In this document: piece by piece, positions 10,442-19,476 of the stretch
Numbering within the stretch: position 1 is the stretch's first letter
Layout of the letters: each line of letters starts with the position of its first letter
NCBI GenBank assembly: GCA_024403735.1
Contig: JAKSRG010000002.1
Span: 124,001 to 188,000, forward strand
DNA from: Clostridia bacterium
GTDB taxonomy: Bacteria; Bacillota; Clostridia; Saccharofermentanales; Saccharofermentanaceae
Reading direction: 5' to 3'
DNA: 64,000 nucleotides
Position numbers and translations under genes: made by a program
Notes under the pieces: generated by a model
The model's input: only the letters and a program-made list of their open reading frames with translations
What the model was told of the DNA's origin: nothing
The model's database searches: none

Positions 10442-11583
10442 TGATGGACGAAGGCAAAAAGATTAAGAATAAACTGATTGCAGCGTTATGTGTATTTGTT
10501 GTTTTACTTATCGCTGGTGTAGTAGTTCTTGTTCTTGTTTCTAAGAAGCAGACTGCACTTGAGGGAGCAGATAGCTATGTAAGACTTTCTAATCAATCTG
10601 GTTTTGATTGTGAGTTTGCAGAGGCTCAGAAGCTTTATCCTTTTAGTGATGGTGTTCTTAAAGTAACGAGTGATAGAATTGCATATTTGACTATTTCTGG
10701 TAATGAAGCATTTAGTTACCAGGTTAAGTATTCTAATCCTTTTTGTGTAGTTAAAGGTAGCTATGCTTTAGTTGGTGATTTGGATGGTTATTCATTCTCC
10801 GTTTATAACAAAGATGGTCAGATTTATAACAAATCAACTAACGATAAGATTAAGGCTGGTACTATCTCTAATGATTGTTTTGTATCTTTGATTTTGGATA
10901 GTTCTGATGCATATGGTCAGGTTAATATTGTGGCTCCAGATGGTAGCTTTGTAGCTAACTGGGTTTCACATGATTCAGGTTATCCAATTGCATCTGAGTT
11001 TAATTATGATTCATCTAAATTAGCTATTACATCTGTAAATACTAATTGTGCTGTAGTTGAACCATTTGTTAAAGTTCTTGAGATTAAGTTAGATAAGAAC
11101 AAGTATACTGCTGCTGATTATGCAGTATTCTCAATTGATGCTGGTAATATTGTTTCTTCAATTATTTACTCAGATTCAAGATTTTTAGCATTTAGTACTA
11201 ACGCTGCATATGCAATTAATGATAAAGAACTTTCTTCATTGAATCTCGATCTTGGTTCTTATAACTATGTATTTGATGTTAATGGTAATTTGTTCCTTAT
11301 CTATGCAGATGGAGTAGGACAGGTTAATAAGTTATCTGTTATTGATAGTGGTAACAAGATTATTTATGATTCAATTTTAGGTAATAATATTAATGCATTT
11401 AGTACTGGCAAGGATAAGTGCGTTATTAGTGTTGACAGAAGAATATTCGTATTTGATTCTAACGGTAGCATCATTAAGGATATTTCTGTTGATGAAGAAG
11501 TAATAAGAGTTGGATTTATTGGTAATGACAAGATAGTTGTTGTATCAACTAGTGGTGTACATACTTATAACTATAAGGATTGA
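10441..11583 (+). CDS. DUF5711-like membrane-anchored beta-propeller protein
   Basis: The 380-residue product has a short lysine-rich start, one membrane helix (about residues 12-33) and a domain of repeated four-strand units ending in patterns such as DGVLKVTSDRIAYL, DLDGYSFSVYNKDG and DSNGSIIKDISVD, which suggest a WD-like beta-propeller. I recognise it as DUF5711-like, a family often after DUF4340 in Clostridia. A one-base overlap couples it to the DUF4340 gene. It is probably the fifth component of the exporter; no enzymatic motif is visible. Confidence 0.72.
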   Translation: MMDEGKKIKNKLIAALCVFVVLLIAGVVVLVLVSKKQTALEGADSYVRLSNQSGFDCEFAEAQKLYPFSDGVLKVTSDRIAYLTISGNEAFSYQVKYSNPFCVVKGSYALVGDLDGYSFSVYNKDGQIYNKSTNDKIKAGTISNDCFVSLILDSSDAYGQVNIVAPDGSFVANWVSHDSGYPIASEFNYDSSKLAITSVNTNCAVVEPFVKVLEIKLDKNKYTAADYAVFSIDAGNIVSSIIYSDSRFLAFSTNAAYAINDKELSSLNLDLGSYNYVFDVNGNLFLIYADGVGQVNKLSVIDSGNKIIYDSILGNNINAFSTGKDKCVISVDRRIFVFDSNGSIIKDISVDEEVIRVGFIGNDKIVVVSTSGVHTYNYKD

Positions 11584-11584
11584 T

Positions 11585-12244
11585 ATGGAAACAGAGTGTA
11601 AGTTATCTTTTAATAGTGAAGAAGAATTATTTAGTATTCTAAAGGCTGATTGGTTCGCTGAGTTCTGCATGGATTTGACGGAGAAAGAGCCAGTTAAGCT
11701 TTCTAATACTTATTTTGATACTACTGATAGAGTTGTTATATCTCGTGGTGGTTCTATTAGAGTTCGAAATATTTCAGATTCTGATGAGGAAGAGGAGACT
11801 TTTGAGCACACAATAAAGCTTGGTGGTAAAGTTGAAAATGGCCTTCATCAGCGTTATGAATGGAACTTTAAGACTTTCTCGAAAACATTTTCTAAATCGG
11901 ACTTTATTAATGGTGTATCAAGAAGTGAAGATCCTTCTGATATGTTGATTGAATTGTTAAGTCAAGTTACTGATGATGACCTTGAACCAATATGCAAAAC
12001 AAAGTTTAACAGAACTAAGTACACTCTTGGATATGGTGATAGCATCATGGAGGCTTGTTTTGACGTTGGTAAGTTATCAGCTGGTGATAAGAGCGCATCA
12101 ATTTGTGAGTTGGAACTTGAGTTAATCTCTGGTGATGTTGTTGATCTTCAGGATATGGCTGATTATATAGTAAAGAAGACAAATGCAGTATTATTTGATG
12201 ATAGTAAGTTTAAGCGCTGTCTTAAGCTTCTTGATGAGGAGTAA
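11585..12244 (+). CDS. CYTH domain protein (triphosphate tunnel metalloenzyme family)
   Basis: The 219-residue protein begins with the diagnostic ExExK motif (E2, E4, K6 in METECK), then TYFDTTDRVV, an R-x-R pair (SIRVRN), an HTIKLGG strand and a late CELELELISGD, all in the order of a CYTH tunnel barrel. Such proteins bind triphosphates or long-chain phosphates with a metal and act as inorganic triphosphatases, thiamine triphosphatases or adenylate cyclases. I chose the ATG at 11585, one base after the stop of the preceding gene, because it restores the N-terminal ExExK. Substrate is not determined; the tight spacing suggests the same transcript as the exporter. Confidence 0.85.
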   Translation: METECKLSFNSEEELFSILKADWFAEFCMDLTEKEPVKLSNTYFDTTDRVVISRGGSIRVRNISDSDEEEETFEHTIKLGGKVENGLHQRYEWNFKTFSKTFSKSDFINGVSRSEDPSDMLIELLSQVTDDDLEPICKTKFNRTKYTLGYGDSIMEACFDVGKLSAGDKSASICELELELISGDVVDLQDMADYIVKKTNAVLFDDSKFKRCLKLLDEE

Positions 12245-12249
12245 TTAAC

Positions 12250-13497
12250 GTGTCTGATTTTGACGTATTGATTATTGGTGCTGGAAGTGCAGGTTTGATG
12301 TGTGCTTCCAGACTTTGTTTTTATAAGAAAAAATATGCTAAAGATATGCGAATTGGAGTTGTTGATTCGAATTCGAAAATCGGACGTAAACTTGCTATTA
12401 CTGGTAATGGTAGATGCAATTTAACGAACCTTGAACTTGATAGCTCTTTATTCGCTTCAGATGATTTATCAAAAGTAGAAAGTATTATTTCTTCTTTTAA
12501 TGTTGAAGATACTTTGGACTATTTTAGCAGTGAATTAGGTTTGTTAACTATTTCCAAGAATGAACTTGTTTATCCAATTACTAACAAAAGTTCTTCTGTC
12601 ATTGATTGTTTTAGAAACTATCTAGCTGATAATCAAGTGGATATAATATTTGATTCTAAAGTTATTGGCTGCGATTACATTGATGATACTTATTTAATTA
12701 AGACTGGTAGTGCCACATATAAGACTAAGAATTTGGTTATTGCTACTGGTGGAGCTTCATATAAGATGACTGGAAGTGATGGAAGTGGCTATAAACTTAT
12801 GAATAAGTTTGTATCACGAGATAAATTCTCTCAGATTATGCCTTCTTTGGTACAGTTAGTATCTAATGACACTGATATAAAAGTTTTATCTGGAACAAGG
12901 ATAAACTGCGAGGTTCAACTATTCGAGAATAATGATAACGTTGCAGTCGAGCAGGGTGAGTTGTTATTTACAGATAGTGGAGTATCAGGTATTTGCATAA
13001 TGCAGTTATCAAGATATTTGAATAAAGGTAGGTATTATGTTCTTGTTGATATGTTCCCTGAATTATCAACAGAATCTTTAACTAAGTATCTATTTGACTT
13101 AAGAGAGATGTTCGCTGATAGAAGTGTTTCTGATGCTTTGAGTGGAATTATACTTAAGCCTATTACAGAAGTAATTCTTAATAGACTTAATATCAAGTTA
13201 ACTGATAGAATTTCTGCCTTGAATGAAAGTAGTATCAATAAGTTAGCTGGTCAGTTAAAGTCGTTTAGGATTATGATTGCTGGAACAGAAGATTTGGATA
13301 AAGCGCAGGTTACTTCAGGTGGACTTAATCTAGGTACCCTTAGTACTGAATTGGAAGTTAATGGATATAATGGTTTATATGCATGTGGTGAAATCCTAAA
13401 TGTTGATGGACCATGTGGTGGCTATAATCTACAGTGGGCATGGAGTTCTGCTGATAGTGTTGCTAGAGGAGTTATTAATAGACTATATGGAGTTTGA
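12250..13497 (+). CDS. FAD-dependent oxidoreductase of the HI0933/YhiN (BaiN) family
   Basis: The 415-residue flavoprotein opens with the dinucleotide-binding GAGSAGLMCASRL, then NSKIGRKLAITGNGRCNLTN, the family hallmark, and a NLVIATGGASY segment. The C-terminal FAD-contacting LNLGTLSTELEVNGYNGLYACGEILNVDGPCGGYN region is also typical (given here as signature landmarks: GLYACGE and DGPCGGYN). BaiN-type enzymes include a proposed bile-acid reductase, but most members have no known substrate. It starts with GTG five bases after the CYTH stop and overlaps the next gene by 11 bases. Confidence 0.88.
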   Translation: MSDFDVLIIGAGSAGLMCASRLCFYKKKYAKDMRIGVVDSNSKIGRKLAITGNGRCNLTNLELDSSLFASDDLSKVESIISSFNVEDTLDYFSSELGLLTISKNELVYPITNKSSSVIDCFRNYLADNQVDIIFDSKVIGCDYIDDTYLIKTGSATYKTKNLVIATGGASYKMTGSDGSGYKLMNKFVSRDKFSQIMPSLVQLVSNDTDIKVLSGTRINCEVQLFENNDNVAVEQGELLFTDSGVSGICIMQLSRYLNKGRYYVLVDMFPELSTESLTKYLFDLREMFADRSVSDALSGIILKPITEVILNRLNIKLTDRISALNESSINKLAGQLKSFRIMIAGTEDLDKAQVTSGGLNLGTLSTELEVNGYNGLYACGEILNVDGPCGGYNLQWAWSSADSVARGVINRLYGV

Positions 13498-15115
13498 GTT
13501 CAAATTTACTCTTAACGAGTTGAATAGCTTTCCTAATGAAAGGAAGGCGATACTATATAAGTTTGCTACAGCGAGAAAGAAGGACTTTATTAGAGCTAAT
13601 AAAGATATTAGTTCTAATCGTTCTACTTTTCAGCTTCTTAAGAAGTCTATTGATGCAAGACATAAGCCGGATGTCTTTGTTAACTATAGAGTAGCTGTGT
13701 TAACTCCTAATGAATTAGAAGAGAAGAATTCTATCATAAGAGGTAATGCATTACCTTATGTTGATTGCGATATTGCTATAAACAACCGTCCTGTTATTGT
13801 TGGATTTGGCCCAGCTGGACTATTTGCTGCAATGGTTCTTAGTCAGTATGGCCTTAAGCCAATAGTAATTGAACGTGGTTCTAGAATGGATAAACGAATT
13901 AGTGATGTAGAAGGTTATTCATCAGGTAGAACAGATGTTAATCCAGAGTCTAATATCCAGTTTGGAGAAGGCGGTGCAGGAACTTTCTCTGATGGTAAAC
14001 TTCATACTGGTGTAAATAGTCCAGTTAAGGCGTTTGTTTTCGATACATTCGTTGAACATGGAGCGCCAGAAGATATTACATATGATTCGCATCCTCATAT
14101 TGGCACGGATAATCTTAGAATTGTAATTGCACGTATGCGTGAACGAATAATTGAGCTTGGTGGCGAAGTGATGTTTGATACTAAGCTTGTTGATATTGGA
14201 ATTGATGGTGGCAAAGTATCTTCAGTTAAGATTGAAAAGGGTGGAGAAACACAGACAATTGAAACTAATGATTTGATTCTTGCTATTGGTCATAGTAGTA
14301 GAGACACATTTGAGAAGATTTATAATCTTGGTATCAATATGGAGAGTAAACCATTTTCTGTTGGTGTCAGAATTGAGCATTTGCAGAAAGACATTGATAT
14401 GTCTCAGTATGGCGTAGATACTTCGAATTATCATGATATTTCTGCAGCTTCTTATAAGCTTGCTACTGATACTAGTACTGGAAAGAAGCTTTACACATTC
14501 TGTATGTGTCCAGGTGGATATGTTGTTGCAAGTAGTTCTAAATCAGGTCAGATTTGCACTAATGGAATGAGTAACTATGCTAGAGATTCTAAGAATGCAA
14601 ATTGTGCTTTGCTAGTTCCTGTTGATCAGTCTGATTATGGCGATGGAGTTCTTGATGGAATTAAGTTCCAAGATATGCTAGAAAAGAAGGCTTTTGAATT
14701 AGCTGGTTCTAATAATAAAGCACCGTTTTCGACATATAAGGCTTTCAAGAATAATGAAGTGTCATCAGATTATTCGAAGATTATTCCTTCATATATGCCT
14801 GGTGTTACGAAGTCTAATCTTAATGACTTGTTCCCTAAAAATATCTCATTAACGCTCTGCGAAGGTATAGCCAATATGGGTAAGAAGATTAAAGGCTTTG
14901 ATGCTGACGATGCAATTCTTACTGCAGTTGAGGCAAGAAGTTCATCTCCAGTTAGGATTGTTAGAAATCCAGAGAGTTTTGAGAGTACTAATGTTGAAGG
15001 TTTATATCCTTGCGGTGAGGGTTCAGGATATGCAGGTGGCATAACTTCTGCTGCAATTGATGGTATTAAATGTGCTAATGCACTTGTTTCAAAATATGCC
15101 CAATTAGGTATATAA
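13487..15115 (+). CDS. FAD-utilising dehydrogenase (COG2509-type)
   Basis: This 542-residue flavoprotein has an N-terminal domain of about 95 residues, then a Rossmann motif (IVGFGPAGLFAAM near residue 105), ERGSRMDKR, and the family signature GEGGAGTFSDGKLHTGVN. A late YPCGEGSGYAGGI closes the FAD site. The reaction is unknown for this family. The ATG at 13487 lies inside the end of the BaiN-like gene (11-base overlap), so the two flavoproteins are probably made together. A longer in-frame version starting near 13400 would overlap the preceding gene by almost 100 bases and is unlikely. Confidence 0.85.
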   Translation: MEFEFKFTLNELNSFPNERKAILYKFATARKKDFIRANKDISSNRSTFQLLKKSIDARHKPDVFVNYRVAVLTPNELEEKNSIIRGNALPYVDCDIAINNRPVIVGFGPAGLFAAMVLSQYGLKPIVIERGSRMDKRISDVEGYSSGRTDVNPESNIQFGEGGAGTFSDGKLHTGVNSPVKAFVFDTFVEHGAPEDITYDSHPHIGTDNLRIVIARMRERIIELGGEVMFDTKLVDIGIDGGKVSSVKIEKGGETQTIETNDLILAIGHSSRDTFEKIYNLGINMESKPFSVGVRIEHLQKDIDMSQYGVDTSNYHDISAASYKLATDTSTGKKLYTFCMCPGGYVVASSSKSGQICTNGMSNYARDSKNANCALLVPVDQSDYGDGVLDGIKFQDMLEKKAFELAGSNNKAPFSTYKAFKNNEVSSDYSKIIPSYMPGVTKSNLNDLFPKNISLTLCEGIANMGKKIKGFDADDAILTAVEARSSSPVRIVRNPESFESTNVEGLYPCGEGSGYAGGITSAAIDGIKCANALVSKYAQLGI

Positions 15116-15157
15116 TGTTTAGCGTAATTTTAGATATTAATTAAGGAGTTTATATAT

Positions 15158-15442
15158 ATGGCTACAACAAAGAATTCAGCAGTTATTACAGTAGTTGGTA
15201 TCGATAGAGTAGGTATCATCGCTGGTGTATCAAACCTTCTTGCACAGGAAGGTATCAATATTAATGATATTTCACAGACAATCCTTGATAATCTTTTCAC
15301 AATGATCATGCTTGTTGATCTACAGGATGTTGTTATTGAGAAGTCTGATATCGTTGAAAAGCTCAATAAGCTTGGTGAAGAATTAGGTGTAAGCATCACA
15401 ATTCAGCATACTGACTTGTTCAATGCTATGCACAGAATCTAA
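15158..15442 (+). CDS. ACT domain protein (UPF0237)
   Basis: The 94-residue protein is a single ACT domain: AVITVVGIDRVGIIAGVSNLLAQ, then INDISQTIL and FTMIMLVDL strands. Stand-alone ACT proteins of this type bind small ligands, usually amino acids, and act as regulators. It is preceded by a good AAGGAG site and followed 18 bases later by the UPF0210 gene; this pair is conserved across many Firmicutes. The ligand is unknown. Confidence 0.92.
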   Translation: MATTKNSAVITVVGIDRVGIIAGVSNLLAQEGININDISQTILDNLFTMIMLVDLQDVVIEKSDIVEKLNKLGEELGVSITIQHTDLFNAMHRI

Positions 15443-15460
15443 TAGGCAGGTGTTAAGAAT

Positions 15461-16819
15461 ATGATTACTGATTTTGAAATACTTGAGACAACTAGAATGT
15501 TCTCTGAGCAACACCTTGATATTAGAACAATTACTATGGGTATTAACCTTATGGATTGTTCTGCATCAACTGTTGAAGAGTCATGCCAGAAGATTTATGA
15601 CAAGATTTGTAAGTATGCTGGTAACCTCGTAGAAGTTGGTGAAGAGATTTCACGTAAGTATCATGTACCAATTATTCATAAGAGAATTTCTGTTACACCT
15701 ATTTCAATCGTAGCTGCAGCTTCTGGTGCTAAGGACTATACACCATTTGCTATTGCTCTTGATAAGGCTGCTAAGGCTTGTGGTGTTAACTTTATTGGTG
15801 GTTTTTCTGCTCTCGTTCAGAAAGGCTATACTGAGTCAGATAAGATCCTCATTAATTCTATTCCAGAGGCACTTGCTGTTACTGATGTAGTATGTTCAAG
15901 TATTAATCTTGCTTCAACTCGTACAGGTATCAATATGGATGCTGTTCGTGATATGGGTGAGATTATTAAGAAGTGTGCTGAGAGAACAGCTGATAGAGAT
16001 GCTCTTGGATGCGCTAAGCTTGTAGTATTTGCTAATGCTCCAGAAGATAATCCATTCATGGCTGGTGCTTTCTTAGGACCTGGTGAGCCTGAATGTGTAA
16101 TTAACGTTGGTATTTCTGGTCCTGGTGTAGTAAAGTGTGCACTCGAAAAGGTTAAGGGTCAGGATTTGGGCGTTGTAGCTGAGACAGTTAAGAAGGCTGC
16201 ATTTAAGATCACTCGTGTAGGTGAACTTGTTGCTCGTGAAGCTTCTGAAAGATTGGGCGTACCATTTGGTATTATTGACCTCTCACTTGCTCCAACACCT
16301 GCTGTTGGTGATTCAGTTGCAAGACTTCTTGAGGAGTTCGGTCTTGAAGAGTGTGGTACATGGGGTACTACAGCAGCTCTCGCTATGCTTAATGATGCAG
16401 TTAAGAAGGGTGGAACAATGGCTTCATCTTTCGTTGGAGGTCTTTCAGGTGCGTTTATCCCTGTATCTGAAGATGAGGGTATGATCGCTGCAGCTAAGTC
16501 TGGTTGCCTCAAGCTCGAGAAGCTCGAAGCTATGACTTGTGTATGTTCTGTAGGTCTTGATATGATTGCAATCCCTGGTGATACTCCAGCTACTACTATT
16601 TCTGGTATCATCGCTGATGAGATGGCTCTTGGTACATTTAATAATAAGACAACAGCTGTTCGTATCATTCCTGTTCCAGGTAAGACTGTTGGTGATGAAG
16701 TTGAGTTCGGTGGTCTTTTGGGCGCAGCACCAATTATGCCTGTTAATACAGCTTCATGTGCAGATTTCATCAACCGTGGTGGTAGAATTCCTGCTCCAAT
16801 TCACTCAATGAGAAACTAA
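15461..16819 (+). CDS. UPF0210 (PFL family) protein
   Basis: The 452-residue protein belongs to the uncharacterised UPF0210 group: [12 protein letters not shown] near residue 25, [26 protein letters not shown], and [12 protein letters not shown] are family landmarks. It is full length. The family is annotated PFL because its fold is related to pyruvate formate-lyase, but I see no glycyl-radical motif near the C-terminus, so radical catalysis should not be assumed. It lies between the ACT protein and a radical SAM fusion, with 18- and 3-base gaps. Confidence 0.9.
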   Translation: MITDFEILETTRMFSEQHLDIRTITMGINLMDCSASTVEESCQKIYDKICKYAGNLVEVGEEISRKYHVPIIHKRISVTPISIVAAASGAKDYTPFAIALDKAAKACGVNFIGGFSALVQKGYTESDKILINSIPEALAVTDVVCSSINLASTRTGINMDAVRDMGEIIKKCAERTADRDALGCAKLVVFANAPEDNPFMAGAFLGPGEPECVINVGISGPGVVKCALEKVKGQDLGVVAETVKKAAFKITRVGELVAREASERLGVPFGIIDLSLAPTPAVGDSVARLLEEFGLEECGTWGTTAALAMLNDAVKKGGTMASSFVGGLSGAFIPVSEDEGMIAAAKSGCLKLEKLEAMTCVCSVGLDMIAIPGDTPATTISGIIADEMALGTFNNKTTAVRIIPVPGKTVGDEVEFGGLLGAAPIMPVNTASCADFINRGGRIPAPIHSMRN

Positions 16820-16822
16820 TTA

Positions 16823-18700
16823 ATGATTACTTTTATTACAGCATTATACGAAGAAGCAAAATCAATAATAAATACTTATAAAATGAAGAAACGTCTCGAT
16901 GAGACGTTTTTTCAGTATTTTGCGTCTTCAGAAGCAGAATTAATTATTACTGGTAGTGGTTATTCTAATGCTTATAAGGCTGTTACAAGACACTTTTCTT
17001 TACGTGAACCTTCGATTGACGATATCGTAATTAATGTTGGAATATGTGGTGCGTCTAGTGATTATTCAGTAGGTGAGCTTTACTACATCAATCGAATTAA
17101 TGATTGTGTCTTTGATCGTACATATTATCCAGATTTACTCTATAAGAGTAGTTTTAGGCAGACAGCTGTAAGTTCATTCAACAAGGTAGTGACTAATACA
17201 GATGAGGTTAGTGGCCTTGTAGATATGGAGGCAGGCGCTATTTATGATGCTTTGTCTGCTTATTTTTCGCCTGATAGAGTGTTCTTTTTCAAGGTCGTAT
17301 CAGATATTACATCTGCGAATACTGATTTTAGTCGAGTTGATATCGATGGACTAGTTTCTAGTAATTTAGAGGCTATAGTAGATTTTGCTATGCCTATATC
17401 AGACTTTCTATGTGGCTATAATTCTAATGTGATTGTTTTCGAAGGAGTCGAGGAAGAGTTAATCTCAAGCCTTCAAGAAGCTTTGTCTATGACACAATCT
17501 ATGAAGGATTTGTTTAGTCGACTTCTTAAGTATAGAAAACTTAATTCTCAAGATATCGTAGGTGTTTTAACTAATTATAAGAACTTAACCATTGATTTGA
17601 TATCTAAGAGCGATAAGAAGAAAGTTTTTAATGAACTTAAAAATGACCTTCTTAGCTTTGATATGCCATCAAGAGTTGAAACAACCTCATACTATCCAAT
17701 ACTTAATTCTGGATTTACTAATGTTTATGTAGAAGAGGGAATTGATCTCGAAGGACTTGAATTCCCATTGGATTTATCTAAAAGAAACATAATCAGAATT
17801 GATCAGTACAAGGATATTTTCAATCGCTCGAAGCAGAATATTGAACTTCAAAAGTTAACACAGGCACTTATTCTTACAACGAATAAAGGTAAATTCGTAT
17901 ATGAAGGTGCTAAGGTATGTCAGAGTTTTGGTAATAAGCATTTCTACTATTGTTCAACAATAATGAACTGTGTATTTAATTGTGATTATTGCTTTCTTGG
18001 AGGAATGTATCCTTCTGGATTCATCACTGTTTATGCTAATCTGGATAATGCTTTTGAAGAGATTGAAGAAATTTTAAAGCTTCATAGTGTGTATCTATGC
18101 ATCACTTACGATTCTGATCTTTTGGCGTTTGAGAATTTGCTTGGTTATGTTAAGAGGTTTATTGATTTTACTAATAAGCATGAGAACCTTGTTATTGAGA
18201 TTAGATCAAAATTTGGTAATTCTAAGCTTATAGAGAAGTTCGAACCATCTGATAGAGTAATATTTGCGTGGACATTCTCACCTGATTCAATTGCTCAGAT
18301 AGCTGAGAAGAAGGCGTCGCCACTTAATGCGAGAATTAATGCACTTAAGAAGGCGCAAGAGTTAGGTTATAAAACAAGGGTATGTATTGACCCTATAATC
18401 TATTCTTATGACTGGGAGAATGAGTATAAGAATATGATTGATAGTATTTTCGATGTGGTCGATAAGGATAAGGTTCTTGATGCAAGTATTGGAGTGTTCA
18501 GGATTTCAGCTGAATATTTAAAGGCACTACGTAAGAGAAAACCTAATTCACCAACTGTTAATTATCCATTTGTGATAGAGAATAATGTCGCACATTATGG
18601 CGGGACATCGAAGTTAATGGTGAATACTATTAAGTCAAAACTTGAAGAATATATTGATACAGACAAGATATATGTCTGGGATGGAACATCGGAGAACTAA
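16823..18700 (+). CDS. Fusion of MTA/SAH-type nucleosidase with SPL-like radical SAM enzyme
   Basis: The 625-residue protein has two enzymes in one chain. Residues 1-190 resemble 5'-methylthioadenosine/S-adenosylhomocysteine nucleosidase: ITALYEEA places E11 at the catalytic-acid position, INVGICG replaces the NTGSAG loop, VDMEAGAI carries E136 for ribose binding, and FKVVSD carries D161 at the purine-protonating Asp position. Residues about 330-620 resemble spore photoproduct lyase, with the radical SAM cluster motif C383-x3-C387-x2-C390 and a later TRVCIDPI segment. A linker of about 140 residues, partly helical, joins them. The gene starts three bases after the UPF0210 stop and ends one base before the SDR start. 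Substrate of the radical domain is unknown. Confidence 0.82.
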   Translation: MITFITALYEEAKSIINTYKMKKRLDETFFQYFASSEAELIITGSGYSNAYKAVTRHFSLREPSIDDIVINVGICGASSDYSVGELYYINRINDCVFDRTYYPDLLYKSSFRQTAVSSFNKVVTNTDEVSGLVDMEAGAIYDALSAYFSPDRVFFFKVVSDITSANTDFSRVDIDGLVSSNLEAIVDFAMPISDFLCGYNSNVIVFEGVEEELISSLQEALSMTQSMKDLFSRLLKYRKLNSQDIVGVLTNYKNLTIDLISKSDKKKVFNELKNDLLSFDMPSRVETTSYYPILNSGFTNVYVEEGIDLEGLEFPLDLSKRNIIRIDQYKDIFNRSKQNIELQKLTQALILTTNKGKFVYEGAKVCQSFGNKHFYYCSTIMNCVFNCDYCFLGGMYPSGFITVYANLDNAFEEIEEILKLHSVYLCITYDSDLLAFENLLGYVKRFIDFTNKHENLVIEIRSKFGNSKLIEKFEPSDRVIFAWTFSPDSIAQIAEKKASPLNARINALKKAQELGYKTRVCIDPIIYSYDWENEYKNMIDSIFDVVDKDKVLDASIGVFRISAEYLKALRKRKPNSPTVNYPFVIENNVAHYGGTSKLMVNTIKSKLEEYIDTDKIYVWDGTSEN

Positions 18701-18701
18701 T

Positions 18702-19397
18702 ATGAAGACTGCACTCGTACTTGGAGCAACTGCTGGAATTGGATTAGAGATTGCCAAACAACTTAATGATTATCTCGTTATTGGTGTTGGTCGTGATATT
18801 AATAAGGTAGTCGATATTCCTGATAATCTTAAGTTAATCTCTAGAGATTTATCTGATGTATCTGAGATTACAAAGATGTTCGGCCAGCTTAAGACAGATT
18901 ACTCTATTTCTTGCCCAGATTTGATTGTTTTCTCAGCAGGAGAAGCTTTCTATGGGCTTCATGAGAACATTGATAGTAACGATATTTCATCAATGGTAAA
19001 TACTAATCTTATGTGTCCAATGGTTGTTACATCTCACTATTTATCTTCAATGAAGCAACGTAAGTCGGGAAGACTTATCTATATTTCTTCAGTAACTGCA
19101 AATCACATTAATCCACATGGTGCTGCTTATGGTGCAACTAAGGCAGGTCTTAGTAGTTTTGCTAGAAGTGTTTTCGAAGAGGCTCGAAAACATAACGTTA
19201 AAGTTAATATTATTGCTCCAGATCTGACAGAAACAGACTTGTATAGGAATGCAGATTTTGCTCCTGTTTCTAATAAATCATTAAAACCTGTTGATATTGC
19301 AGAGGCAGTTAAGTTTTGCATTAATCAGAATGAATTAGTTGATGTCTTAGAACTTGTCTTAAGACCTCAAGAAAATTCAATTAACAAGAGTAAATAA
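18702..19397 (+). CDS. Short-chain dehydrogenase/reductase (SDR)
   Basis: This 231-residue classical SDR has the NAD(P)-binding GATAGIG motif at residues 8-14, the FSAGE strand equivalent to NAG, catalytic Ser in IYISSVTA and Tyr-Lys in AAYGATKAG. The start is the ATG at 18702, with GGAG at 18691-18694 inside the end of the fusion gene. It is compact and slightly short for the family. Co-translation with the nucleosidase-radical SAM fusion implies work on a related substrate, but nothing in the sequence names it. Confidence 0.88.
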   Translation: MKTALVLGATAGIGLEIAKQLNDYLVIGVGRDINKVVDIPDNLKLISRDLSDVSEITKMFGQLKTDYSISCPDLIVFSAGEAFYGLHENIDSNDISSMVNTNLMCPMVVTSHYLSSMKQRKSGRLIYISSVTANHINPHGAAYGATKAGLSSFARSVFEEARKHNVKVNIIAPDLTETDLYRNADFAPVSNKSLKPVDIAEAVKFCINQNELVDVLELVLRPQENSINKSK

Positions 19398-19404
19398 TAA
19401 TGTG

Positions 19405-19433
19405 TTGATAATAACAAATAGATAACATATAAT
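19405..19433 (+). promoter_or_regulatory. Promoter of lipoprotein gene at 19477
   Basis: TTGATA at 19405-19410 and a perfect TATAAT at 19428-19433 are 17 bases apart. The start should fall near 19440, inside the hairpin that begins at 19431. Confidence 0.75.
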
Positions 19434-19462
19434 GTTGTTAGTAGGTAGCTAACAACATTTTT
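19431..19462 (+). terminator. Stem-loop with T run after the SDR operon
   Basis: A perfect 11-bp stem pairs 19431-19441 with 19449-19459 around a 7-base loop, with a T run at 19458-19462. It can end the 15158-19397 transcript. It overlaps the -10 box of the next promoter. Confidence 0.75.
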
Positions 19463-19476
19463 ATTTGGAGAGAATT

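Noticed and set aside
16823..18700. Spore photoproduct lyase proper
   Set aside because: The radical SAM domain resembles SPL, but no sporulation gene is nearby and the chain is fused to a nucleosidase. Repair of spore DNA cannot be claimed.
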